A DNA stretch of 64,000 nt from Pempheris klunzingeri (lineage: Eukaryota; Chordata; Actinopteri; Acropomatiformes; Pempheridae), in assembly GCF_042242105.1 (NCBI RefSeq), contig NC_092019.1, positions 13,388,328 to 13,452,327 on the forward strand. Direction: 5' to 3'. The translations under genes and the position numbers were made by a program. This document shows, in pieces, positions 34,151-47,000 of this stretch (position 1 is its first letter; each line of letters begins with the position of its first letter). The notes under the pieces were generated by a model. It ran no database searches, was not told where the DNA came from, and saw nothing but the letters and a program-made list of their open reading frames with translations.

Positions 34151-37081
34151 TGGGTCATTCATTTTTATTACACTATTAATTAGCTTGACCAGTTTTAATT
34201 TCTCAGATTGCTTGCAAATACAGTTACACAACAGAGAACATTTTGCCAAATTCAGGAATATCTGTCTGCTAATTTGTGGAGCGTGTCTTTGGTTAAAAGT
34301 CTGAATGAAAATGAAGAACAGCTCTCTCAATGAATGCTATCAACATCCCTAGAATCAATGCAGTATATTTGAAACAGACAGACAGAATCAATGTCTAACA
34401 TTTAGCAACCTGTACACAAATTGAGTCATTTGGGTCTACTTGTGCTTAGTGCCACTCCTTGTCAATCAGGCAGAGGCCATATGTCTGTCTCTATTTCACA
34501 TTTCTGAATGTTATAAACTTGTCAGTGTTTTCTCAAACACGCCTCTAAAATTACATTACAAGTGAAAAGCATGACCCTTGATCCAACCGATTATTACATA
34601 GAAATAAAAAATACAGAATAATTACATCCAAAACACAGCATTGTAAAAGGCAATAATGCAGCAATTAAAATCTCAATAACATTGTTTATATTTTGTTGGG
34701 AAGTAGGGGGACAGACCAACAAAGAAGTCTAGAGTTTGACAGAGGACGTACGTACAAATGTGATTTGAGTAACTACAGTATACACCATTCTACGTCTGCT
34801 AAATGCTGGTAGGAAACCTTCAGTGGTTTGGGAAACACAGGCAAGCTTATTCTCATCTATGGTTTCAGTAGTATCATTACAAGATCAACTGACTTAAACT
34901 GTGAACATACAACGTTTTCATTCACTAACGTAGCTGTACAAATTATACAAGGGCTATGACTTCTCTTCACCTGTCATAACGCAACCGCAACCTGCAATTA
35001 ACCTGCCTAACGAGAAAAACAGAAGAATAATGCCAAATCATAATTTTGATAGTCAAACTCTTTTGCTTATTTTAAAGCAAACTTTACAAAAAAAAAAAGA
35101 AAAAAGTTATGAGTAAATGACTTCCTCTGAATGGACAAATGCAGGTTTTTAAAGAAAACGTATGTAAATAATTAAAATACGCACTGATTTTGGTATGGAT
35201 TATCTATACTATAGCATATAGATGAAGACTGTTGAACAAAAAGCAACATCCCACAATGTGACCTTCCTTAATCAAGATGGTCTGATGATAGAATTAAGTT
35301 GCTAATGGAAATCAACCTGACACACTAAGCAGATAACAATCAGCCAGAAAAAAGGGGCAATCCCTTTTTTACTTACCTATACAGGGTACTATGTTGATCA
35401 TAAATATGACAAACTACAATGAGTCATTCAGTGAAAAGCTATTTATGAAGAAAGGAACTTAAATAGAGCATCTATAGAGTACTAACATTCAATGTTGAGT
35501 CCAAATTTGTCAAACTGGCAGCTTCAAAGACATACAGCATGTTTTACAACTATCATGCCTGAGTGTGGTCTGGTTTTAGGGCTTACTACACACACTGACA
35601 CCTCACATTACTATAGCTGTAGCCTCTGTACACTTCAGCCGCTCTGTAAAGTATAGCACACCAAGTGCACACCAAGTCCTTCTGTTCTAACACACACCTG
35701 CCAAATGTGAGAATGAACAGGCTGCTACAGGAAGTGTCGAGAAGAGTATCAGGCATGTAGTCTGTCTGTTGGATGTGTTGAGCTTTACTACTTGTTCTAC
35801 TAGGGGGATGATGCATTACTGAAAAGAAGATGGAATCTCAACGTCTACCTTAAATACATTCAGAAAGAAGTTACTGTGTCGTTGTCTTGTGCTGGTTTTT
35901 ACAACAGTCCGTTTTCAATCAGCCATGTTAGGAAAATGTTTCTCCTTCTCGCAACAGCACAATGTATTTTTATGTAGTATTCCATTACACCAATGCAAAT
36001 TAATCATAGAAATGTCTACATCTAGTAGTATGTATTTCTTACGTTATTTACAGTGTCCATTTTGAACGGTGACATTTCCGACTTTTCAAAAGCAATGACG
36101 AGAACAACACAAATAAATACAGCAGCATCACACACCAAGTTGTCATGCTTTCATTAAAATAATGGACTTCTAATTATTCCGTTTTAGAGTTCTTTAGGTA
36201 GCAGTACAAATAAAATAAACTAATTTACAGAGTAAATTAGCTAAATGGAATATTTGGTATATTTTGCCAAATAAATAATAATATCTAGGGCGGATCCTTA
36301 AAGTCAAAAACATGATGTTTTGTGTACCACAAGCACATACCCCTGTATCGACTAGTGTGGTCTTTTTGGCCTTCTATGTTTAAGCTAAAGCCTAAATGTC
36401 TCACACATTCAAAGTAAACACCTCCACATTCCTCACTCAATGTTTATGTCTTAATATTAGAGGTACTGTCCAATGTTACAGTAGCTCATGGAGGTAAGTT
36501 TAGTTTGACAATTAGCTTGGTACTGTAATTGCCCTTTTATCACTGAATGGGTTTTAAATTTAGAATTACAGCATAATTTAACTAGCCTGTCACTCACACT
36601 CATCTACACAGATACATTATATCTAACTGTGGTACAATTTGAACAAAGAGAGTACTACTGAAAAATAAATACTATAAAGCATTATGCACCGTTCAACTTC
36701 AGTTTCTAGTGAGGGGCAGTGGGTCAAGTCATGCCACTGGGATGGTTTTCCTGCCTATAAGGTGAATGTTTTCAGGATTATGAAATGCTGTGGCACCACT
36801 AATGGAAAGAACAACCCTCAGACTCTAACCCAGAGGAGTATGGGATTACAATCGGTGATGTGAGTTTGTATCATATCTCATTATTCACTTTCTGGTAATG
36901 ATGATGGGTTGCTGTTGGTCATTTACAATGGGTTTGGGACGTACCCCGTACTTATTCAGTTACTTTATGTTTGCAACACATCTTAAATCCATCAAAGGGA
37001 GTGTAGCTGGGACACCACTGTAAGGAAGAGTGGGGAGACAAAACAAGTGGTCAGGCATGACTTGTCGGCAGCCCCGATACC
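34151..37081 (-). other. aplp1: Probable aplp1 3' untranslated region
   Basis: AT-rich, non-coding and low in repeats. It runs to a minus-strand AATAAA at 34,164-34,169 followed by a TG-rich stretch (ctgcgtctgtgtgc in minus sense), a good polyadenylation context. This would give a 2.9-kb 3' UTR, usual for brain transcripts. Earlier signals may also be used. Confidence 0.45.
34164..34169 (-). terminator. aplp1: Putative aplp1 polyadenylation signal
   Basis: AATAAA on the minus strand with a TG-rich downstream element about 25-35 nt further on. Confidence 0.4.
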
Positions 37082-38047
37082 TCAGTTCATCTGTTCAAAG
37101 AATTTGTAGGTAGGGTTTTCATAGCCGTGGTTTTGCATTTTGTTGAGCTGTCGTTCTTCTGGTGTCAGCATGGGGTCAACCTGCTGCAAGACACACAAAA
37201 GCTCCAATTATTACACACTAAAGACAAAATCAAGGACCACGCCATGAACTGAGATGTGAATATGGAATCAATGAGTAGTGACTGTTAGCTTGGGATGGCT
37301 GGAAGGCCATAATTTTGATTAAGTGATCTGGGTCTCTTTGGCAGGTCCTACAGATGACAGTCAGTGTAAGGAGGCGAGCTAAAGTTTTCTGGTGGTATTT
37401 TAAGTTTGTTGCAGAAACACTACTGCGGGTGAATTGGATACTATGATACTAGAAGGACAGAAAATGAGAAGAAACAAGCATGCAGGGTAGGCTTAACTTA
37501 GCTTAGCTTAGCATTAATACTGGAAACATGGAGAAAGAGCTAACAAAGCCAACAAAATCTGCCCACCAGCACCTCTAAAGCTCACTAATTAACATGCTAT
37601 ATCAGGTTTGTTTAGTCCATGGAAAAATAGAAGTATAAAAACATCAAATTAAATCTTTATTCACAAATCTTTAGACTGACTTCATCCATCTAAGCAGCCA
37701 CTGGTTTATTAATTACACCACAATATGAAATAAATGGAAGCCAATGGATACTTTGAAGGGAGGAAATGTATCTAAAAACTGTGGGTGATAATGTAATATG
37801 TACACATAACTTCTTAGTTAAACTAGAAAGTGTAAGGCGACAGACCTTTAAGAGGCCTTTAAGGCTGATATTGGCTTAAATGAAAGGCTATCAGGGGCCG
37901 TACCTCTACGATGCCATGACTGATGGTGCCGTATGGCTTTCTGCGCACCAGGAGCAGGCTGATTACCATCACCATGGCAATTGCCACGGTCACCACCAGC
38001 AACCCCACCATGGCGCCACGGTTAAACGTCTCCAAGGCATCAGGTTG
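37082..38047 (-). other. aplp1: aplp1 transmembrane and cytoplasmic exons
   Basis: Exon 38047-37904 encodes [20 protein letters not shown] then [17 protein letters not shown]. Exon 37180-37082 encodes [20 protein letters not shown] then [12 protein letters not shown] and stop (37082-37084). The NPTY endocytosis and adaptor-binding motif is intact. Confidence 0.96.
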
Positions 38048-41000
38048 CTATGAAAAGAAAGAAATGTCAAGTGAGACATTAAGCAAGGGAGCCGTGCAGG
38101 GACAAAATGAATTTGTGCTTATATCTTCACTTGTTTCTTAAAGGTACTGTATGTAGGATTTAGTGGGATCTTTAGGCAGAAATGGAAAATCCATCCATCC
38201 ATCCATCCATCGTCTATGCTGCTTATCCTTAAGGGTCGCGGGGGGACTGGAGCCAATCCCAGCTGACTTTGGGCGAGAGGTGGTTTACACCCTGGACTGG
38301 TTGCCAGTCAATCACAGGGCCAACACATACAGAAAATTCACATTCACGTTAACACCAAGGGGCAATTTAGAGTCACAAATGAACTTAACCTGCATGTCTT
38401 TGGACTGTGGGAAGAAGCTGGAGTACCCGGAGAAAACCCACACAAACACAGAGACGTCCCACATTCAAACCGCAAACTTGCCGTTCGGTGGATTCAAACC
38501 TTTTTGCATTTTTACGTTTTAGTGGAGGCTTAATTTGGTGGCAAGAATACACTGATTGGTATGGAGGACAACGTCGAGGAAGGAGGTGAATATGTGGTAG
38601 CTGAGCTGGTGTTGGCAAAGCATTTTGTGTTGTCAGAAGTTTGAAAACTCAAATTTTGACAAATGGAGGATTGTGCTTATTATTTACAAAGGCCAAAGTA
38701 GGTTGCCAGATGCCATTAAATCCTTTACACTCTCTGCGGCCAGGTATTGCTTCAGAACGTTCAATGCAAGATCACGGACTGTTATGATGCTTATACTCGG
38801 CCCTTACCAGTTCATCTCTCTCGATCTCAGGAGACTTGTTGACTACCTGCTTGAGCTCTACAGAAGTGTTGATCTGAGAGGAGAGGAAATGTGTAAGAAT
38901 AAGGAATGGGAAATATTGGGACGCAGAAACAATGAAAAGATAAAACACACTCCACAAAGCACATTTTCCTGTGTTTCAGCATCATTAACCCACCTTTTCC
39001 TCATATTCATAAGTAGGGCCTCTCTCAGATGTGGTATAATCATATTCGTCGACTGCAGATACTATGGATGGACACAAAAATGGAATACAATATTTCACTG
39101 TGAGCAAACAAAAGCAAAAACACTACAGTCATTGTTAACAGTGAAATTCCATGATTTAATGACACTGAATATCAGCTTACCTTTCTTATTAGACTGCAGT
39201 TCTTTAGAGAAAAAAGAGAAAATAGCATCATTAACAAACAGCAGCCGAAAAGTAGTTAATCATTTTATATGACATTTAGCACAGACTAAAGAATGTTGGA
39301 TTTGTGTGTGTGTGTATTTCTGAGTAATACGTGCTTATGTACCAATGCGGGGAGGATAAGGCCTGTTCTGGAAGGCTCTCTCCTCTTCCTCTTCATCGTC
39401 TTTCTCCTCCTCGCTCTCAGCCGGCAGAAGCTCCTCAGTGGTGCGGGTCTCAGAGAAGGAGGTGGTCATGAGCTCACTGATGTCTCCTCTTTCTGCCTTG
39501 ACCAGCTCCTCTACAGGTGAAATAAACAGGGGTCATCAAGATGGATATCTGACAACATTAATTAGTATAAAAAATACAAAAACTGTAAGGGTAAAAAAAG
39601 GTCACAGGCAGGGGGCTGCAAATCTAGCTTACGGATATCATTTGCCAGCTCCTCAGCCAAGGTAGGATCCTTGTACAGCAGTGCAAGACTCTGGTTCATC
39701 CTCTCCTCAATTACATGGAGATGTGTGTACACCTGCAAAATATAAAAATCAATTTTTTTTACAACAGAGCAGCCAACTAAGCTCTAATAACGAGTCTCTG
39801 TGTTAAACTGGTCTTAGTAGTGAAAAAAAGGAGTGAATTAGTTCCTTAAACCCAGATAGTCCAGATAGATTTTTTTATGGAGCCAAGTGTCTAAAGTTGC
39901 GTTTGAAGTCAGCAACGACTGGCTTTGATCTAAGTTTAATGGAAATAAGACTGCGAGCCGGTTCACCTCTGTGAGTTCAGTGTTTTTTTTATCTTATCTG
40001 TGGCACGTACTAACTCTTCAGCACCCAATGTTCTGCATGTGTCACAGTCAGCAGAAACGAGCCTCGCATTTCAAAAGCACAGGTGTGTGCGAAAAAAGCA
40101 TCTCAGAGGCAAATCCCAAACACACTCTCAGACACACACCTGGAACTTCATCTGCTCAGCCTTCTGGGGGTCGACAGCGACGATATGCTGGTAATGCCTG
40201 AGTGTGTGTCTGCGGTCCTTCTGCTCTGCGGCCATGTATCGCTTCAGAGCCTGCAGCACGCGCTCTGGCTGGAAGACAAAGTCGAGGACGGAGTCAGTAA
40301 ATGTCAGACAGTGAGATGACCTCAGCTCATACTCTGCCTATCACAGAGAAATGATCTAAACCAGATCTGTGATTGTTGTCATTTTTAGCTGTTTTCCTCG
40401 CATCCTCCATGATGGACTTACCTGAGGGGGATCAGACTGTACGGCAGTCAGGTAGTTCTCCAGGGCCAGGCGACGGTTGTTGTTGAGTATGGCCTCCACT
40501 CTGGCAAGATGAGTCTCCACCAGCCTCTGCCTCTCTCCGGCGACCTGTTCCTCCAGCGTTTGCAGCACAGACTGGAAGTGCTGGTAGAGGAAAAACGACG
40601 GAGTAGATAGGAGAAAAGACGAGTGAAGCTTGTTCTACATTGCCACATGAGAATTTAAACTATAATAAAGCCAATAAAGCTGGGTGACAAATGTCTGCTC
40701 ACCTCATTCAGTGCTTGTCGCTCTGACTTTGGTAGATTCTTTGACTGGTTATCTGCCTCTGCCCATTCCTTCATGATCTAAGGAAGGAAAGAAACATGGT
40801 ATCATATTTTTGGTATCACGATATTGATGTGGCTGCACTGTTTGTATCACTATAGGATGTGTGTATGTGAATAGCTCTGCTCTGCTTACTGGTGCACCTG
40901 TTATCACAGTGTCACTGACCTTCATTCATGGTTTGATTTTTAAAACTTAGATGTTTGACTTAAAGAATGGTTCAACATTTTGTAAATTACATTTATTTCA

Positions 41001-44000
41001 CCTCTAACATGTTACATCTTGTATGTTCAATCCATAAAAAATGCATGTAAAATGTAAAAATGACAAGTCATGTGTTTTACGAGGATTATGTGCTGAGACT
41101 ATTCTTCACTGGGTGAAATGACTTCCTAGAAAATAAAAATGATGACATCCCAACGAAATCAGCAAGAAAGCACATGGGGGTATTTCCCAAAATGTTGAAT
41201 CATGCCTATTTTTAGGCAATAGTTGTCCCAACAAAATCTTTTATTACCTCAAAACAAAATATGTTGACAGTTATGAGGAATGTTTGGTGTAGAAAGAAAA
41301 ACCATGCTGCTGAAACCACTTTCTAACTTCCTGAGCTTTTTTAGAAGGCTGACAGAGCACTAAACACAGAAAAACTGTGCATCTTTAAAGACATGTGCCC
41401 AACAAAAACTGTTAAGCAATATGGCCTGTTGCCAATGCCCCATTTGTTGTTTGTGATACCACAGCAAAACCTACAGCAAAAAGACAGCCTTGAAGATGTA
41501 CAGCAGCTATCTTGAGATTGTGAGAACAGATACAGAAACATGTGAACATAATCAGATGTGCCGTGTGATGCACTCTTCACTTCCATAATGTATGAAACTC
41601 CACAACTATATATACTAATAGTTTATTGATAATAACTTTAGTCGTGGAAATAATTGGTTATTATTCCAGTCTTGAGCTACATTATAATCACATTCTATTA
41701 AAATAGTTCAGGCATTAATTTACACAAAGGAATAAATACCATCCACTGTCGATGATATCAACTTTAGGTCATACCACCCTACTCACATATATGCATATAT
41801 GAAATTTCCATTATGTTGTTTCTTTATCTGCTTCTCTGAATGGTAAAACATTAGGGAATCTCATTCCAGAAGTATCCAAAGTCCGACCCGCCGGCCAAAA
41901 AACCATTAGCTTGTCCGTAGCCCTGTGAAAGTCACCTTATTGATGCGCTTCATTCTGCGCTCCTCCAGGTCTGTTTTGGCTCGCAGGAAGTTGGCATGCT
42001 CAGTGCCATCTACTGGCTTCTCAAAATAAACATCAACGCCATCTGTGGGCCGAGGTGTAGTCACTAGATAGGATTGACAGAAAACAGAGGTTATTACTGT
42101 CGCGCAGACTACAAGAGCCAGAGAGCAATTACCCTGTAATTAAAAGAACAACACAGGTCAAAATGTGACAGCGTGTGCACTGAGAAAGTAAGAGAGAGGG
42201 AAGGTTATTTCAGAGAGAATTTGGATGACAAATGAAAATAATTCTTTATAATCCCTGAAGAATACTAGAAATATACATCAATAAGTAACACACAGCATTA
42301 ATCATCACTATAGGTTCTCTAGCTTTCAATTAATCCCAAATATTGCAAAGAAATTAAGATAATTTTTGAAAAAAATGTTAAAATTACTGATCCCATTCTG
42401 CTTTGACATATTGTATCTGAGTTAGAGACGGCATACTCTTCACAGTTTTGAAAATAAACACATTCCAATGGTTGAAGATTAGTTAAAGGTAATTCATCAT
42501 ATTTTTGTGATGAAGAAATTCTCATTTACTTGGAGACTTGGTCTAGTCAGTCTGAAAGCTGCTGGGAGGCCTGAACTGAGTATGTGAAACCATTTGAGTT
42601 AGACTTTCAGTAAATGCAGTGGAATGCATGTATACATGTAATGATTGTGCAAATATATTAAAAACTAAAATAAAATAAAATAAAATAAACCCCTTACTAG
42701 TAGTGCAAGGACTTGACTAGTACTTTGAATTTATCAATAACTGATTCACAACCTACTGAAACATTATTAACAGGCTCTGGGTTTTCTTTGAACTGCTTTC
42801 CAACACAGAGTGAACACTGGGACCCATGGTTTCCCATCCTCATTCTGTGGTCAACTGTCCTATTTACAGAGCACACTAGCATGAACCCTGCTGAGGCCTG
42901 GAGGTTGCTGTGCATGTAGATGTTTAATATGCACCAGATCTTCCTGACAGTATAGACTGATGGGAGGCAACTGAATTATGCACCAAAAACAGCTCCCATA
43001 TACTGTATATTTAGATAGAGACACTTGTATGCATGCCAGTGGCACGGCTACTAAACAAGTAATTTTAGAAACACTGGAAGGATTAACAGAGAATATTAGG
43101 GACACTCACAGCTGTCTCCCTTCATCAGAGGTGCAGAGGTGGTGGGTTTGTGGCTTTTCTCGTAGTAAAAGGAGTCCAGATAGTCTGATGTCTGGTAGGG
43201 ACCTGAGTCAATGGGATATTCATACTCCTCTGGATCTTTCACAGCAATTGCCTCCTCTTCCTCATCTTCATCTACCTCCTCCTCATCAACTTCCTCCTCC
43301 TCCTCCTCCTCTTCCTCCTCTTCCTCCACCACTTCATCATCCTCCTCTTCCATGTCGGCCTCGTCCACATCCGTGTCAGGAGAGGGGCTCGGAGTGGGGG
43401 CTGTCACTTTAGTGCTGTGGGAAAGTGGAACAGTCATTACTCTGATGACCACAAACACAAATCCTCCTACATCTGTAGGTGGTCAAGCTGAATCATCTTA
43501 CACAGAATTGAGTTTTCCACTGCTCTGGGATGTGAGAGTCTGAAGACCAGCAGGGACGTCTCTTTCCTCTGCCTCTCCTTTGCCGCTGGAACTCCCTCTG
43601 CCTGGGCAGCACACATACTCAACCCCCCGGAAATGGTCGCCACATGGCAACAGCATCCCGTAGCTGTGGAGCTCCAGATTGTCTGCAGCGCATTCCTAAG
43701 AGGAAGGAGATCCACAAAGTTAAAAACACAATGTATGATGAGGTTGAAATCAGTATTTTCAAAATAAAAATCACATAAGATTCTGTAAACTGAAAAGATA
43801 AGAAGGAGTGTTGCAGCTTGAACTTTGCAACTTTCTGCTTTGTAACAAACACTTATGGTAGGTGTACTGATGAAGTATGACGTGATAAAGAAAGCACCAC
43901 GGTGCAGACTTGTCTAGTGTGCTCTGCCACAGCTGTTATGGCTGGCTAAAAAATAGGCTTCAAATTTGCACTGGAAAGTTCATTGTGTACATGAAAAGTT

Positions 44001-47000
44001 AAACATTTACAAAATGCACTAATGGAAAGTAAACATCACCCATCTGCTTAAACATGGCTGAAAACCTCTTTTTTCCTTATTCATAGCCCTTCTTTCAGCA
44101 ATTTCAAACATCTAAAACTGCCATTTATATGCCTTTCTCACCTCCTTTGCAATGTTGTGCCAGTAAACGTAGCTCTCACAAGCATCCATCTGCTCCTGGT
44201 GGAGGAAACGGCATCGGTCGGGCACCAGCAGGGCCTCGCTCACATACTCACCCTCTGCAGCAGGATTGAAGAAAATGATCAATGTAAGTTGAGTTCAAGT
44301 GGTGGAAGAATTTTAACAGTCAAGCTTTGGATTTAAGTAGATCTTAGTTCCGTGTTTGAACATGGAACATCAAACATGAACGTGCTTTAATAAAGACAGA
44401 AGGAGTGTATATGAATGAACACAAGCTATGCAATATGTAGAATACATAAAACAAAAGTACGGTAGCGAACTAGATTCGTTAGATGGGGATGGGGTGCATA
44501 AATTAGGACTGACAGAAAGCATAATGTGCAAGAAGTCTGAACAGACAGACAAACTGCAGCTACAGCAGCGAGACAAGGTCATACAGTAAAAATGTGCTTT
44601 GCTTAATATGAAACATTTTTACAGAGATCATAAAGGCAGCCGACAACTTTGCTTTATGCAATACACCATGCAGAAATGAAGAAGTAGTTTTATATTCTAT
44701 ATTTTAGTATCACTCAACCTGTTCTTCATACCGCTCTACTAATGCACGCTGCTCTTTAGGGATCATGCATAAAGGAAAGTGTTCACCCAGACAACTGGCA
44801 GTATAGTAGTTATTAAACAAGCTAGAGCCAGTTCTACAGTGCTGTGCATAACAATCAAAGTGCTTCATGAATCCAGGGTGACTTAGTGTTCATTACTCAT
44901 TCATTCATTTGATCATCCATCATTATGGCACTTACAAAATGTTGAACCATTCTTTAAGTCAAACATCTAAGTTTTTAAAAGCAAAGGAGTAGTTCAACAT
45001 CTTAGGAAATATGATTATTGGCTTTCTTGCTGAGAGCTAGATAAGAAGATCAATACCACAAAAAAAAACAGATGTCAGTAAGTGTTATTATTTGTTACGA
45101 ATGCTGTAATGTAAAAATGGCAAGTTTCAATCAGTGCGCCTTAGAGGTGCTGTTAGGTGGATTATGTTATCTTTAGACAGAGCCAAACTAGCTGTTTCCC
45201 CTTTTTTCCATCTTTGTGCTGAGCTAAGCTGCTGCCTGTAGCTTCATACTTAGCAGACAGACATGAGAGTGGTATAGATCTTTTCATCTAATACTCTGAA
45301 AACCAACGAATAAGCTGTTTCCCCAGATGTTCGCATAGGAGTGTTATGTTCCCCTAGTGGTCAACGATGCAAAACTGCAATGTCCCTTGACTCTTGCCCC
45401 ACATTTCCTTTCACTTTCCACTGTCCACTATCATGAATCTTAATGTTATGACATATGTGTCATGACCTCGAGCACACAGTCAATCTAAAAATATTAAAAA
45501 ATGCTTCTTTATGTTTTTCTAACCAACCAAACTGAGAAGGTATGTTCTCTGCAAGGCCACACAGGACATGTAAACCTATTGTAGGTACTATCCACAACTT
45601 TTGCAAATGGAAAAAAAAAAAAGGGGTTCCAGGCGAGTAGACTTTAGTCAAGTCAGACTGAGCCATAATATTAAGTGGAACAGAGGCATAAGTATTCTTG
45701 ACAGTGTAATTATCTAATGACAGTGAGGTGTGTTGTTCTTACCTAGACAGCGGTAGGGCAGGACTATGAAGGGGTGTGTCTGGCAGTGGCCCCAGCCTTT
45801 CTTACACCAGGAAGGGATGGTGACAGGTCTTTTTGACTCCTCTATATGGGAAATCGGAAGTTCTGGGTACATCTGGACGCACAGGTACATGCAGAGACGG
45901 CCGAGACACAGAAACAGGTAGATGGATGGATAGAACAGAGGAAAAGGAGACAAAAGGAGCAGTGGACAGGGAAAAATTGGTTAGAGTAGATGTTCAGGGA
46001 TTGGTTGGGAATGATGTAATAAAAGTAGCAGGATCAGGGAAGAAGGGGGGAGGGGGGGACACAATCAGTGGGGAAAGGACTAACAAGGGAAAGAGTCATG
46101 CAACATATTCTCAAACTACTTACACAGAGCTGTGTAAGGCCTTTGTCTGAAGCCACGTTCAACATGGCATACTGAAGTTATCATTTCAATGAACATTCTT
46201 GTCTTTCACTATTTCCAATTTCACATCTGACTACTTTCATTTAAAATCTAGGCCACTAATTTAAGCCACGAACTCATAATGAGGTTTAATAGTAGCAGAA
46301 ATGTAGCTAGCCCAGAATCTGAATGCACACTAAAATGATTTCCTCAAAAATACCAAGGAAAAAAAAGGGAGGCATTTGTGTAAAAGCCATCACAGATGCA
46401 TAATGTCTTAGCTAATCGCATTACAGTCCATTCAGGCTCATGGCTGCTGCTCTCAGTAGCAGCTATAACTACTTTGACCTCCAGATGGCGCCTGGTTGCC
46501 TTTACTGCAAATAAATATTTCTGAAGAGTGTGTGGAGAATATGTGTACCATTGATTACCTCACAGTAGATGTTTAAGAGTACACATATCAGGTAACAAGA
46601 GGAGGAAAAGTGGATGGTGGCACAGGGGAAATATCAAAAATATTCCAACACGCCACCATCACTTCACTATATATGGATAAATATATAGTTTTATAAGACA
46701 GATGTTGGACAAACCAAAAAAAGAATATATAATTTTACTTTTCGATTTTCCTACTTCGTCTATTGTGTCTTGTTGATTTCATGCTAAATTCTTTCAAAAC
46801 CAGCTCCGGACCACTTTGCCATTAAGGGTGATTCTAATTTTAACAATGCTGCTGTTAGAGGTATTGATCCAGACTGCTGTTCATTACAGCTGTTTATGTT
46901 TAATTTATTTCCTTTACAAGGTTCAGGATCGTACCTCTTGACAGTAGGACAGGATTTCGCTGGGCTCTTTGAAGCAGCCTTGGCGGCCCTGAGGATCCGG

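Larger units (their letters stand above)
39633..42063 (-). other. aplp1: aplp1 E2 domain exons
   Basis: Exons 42063-41936, 40777-40703, 40580-40422, 40268-40140 and 39732-39633 encode the helical E2 domain: [78 protein letters not shown] and [19 protein letters not shown]. This is the heparin-binding, dimerising part of the ectodomain. Confidence 0.95.

Noticed and set aside
43211..43543. Poly-serine plus-strand frame
   Set aside because: Antisense shadow of the poly-glutamate aplp1 exon.
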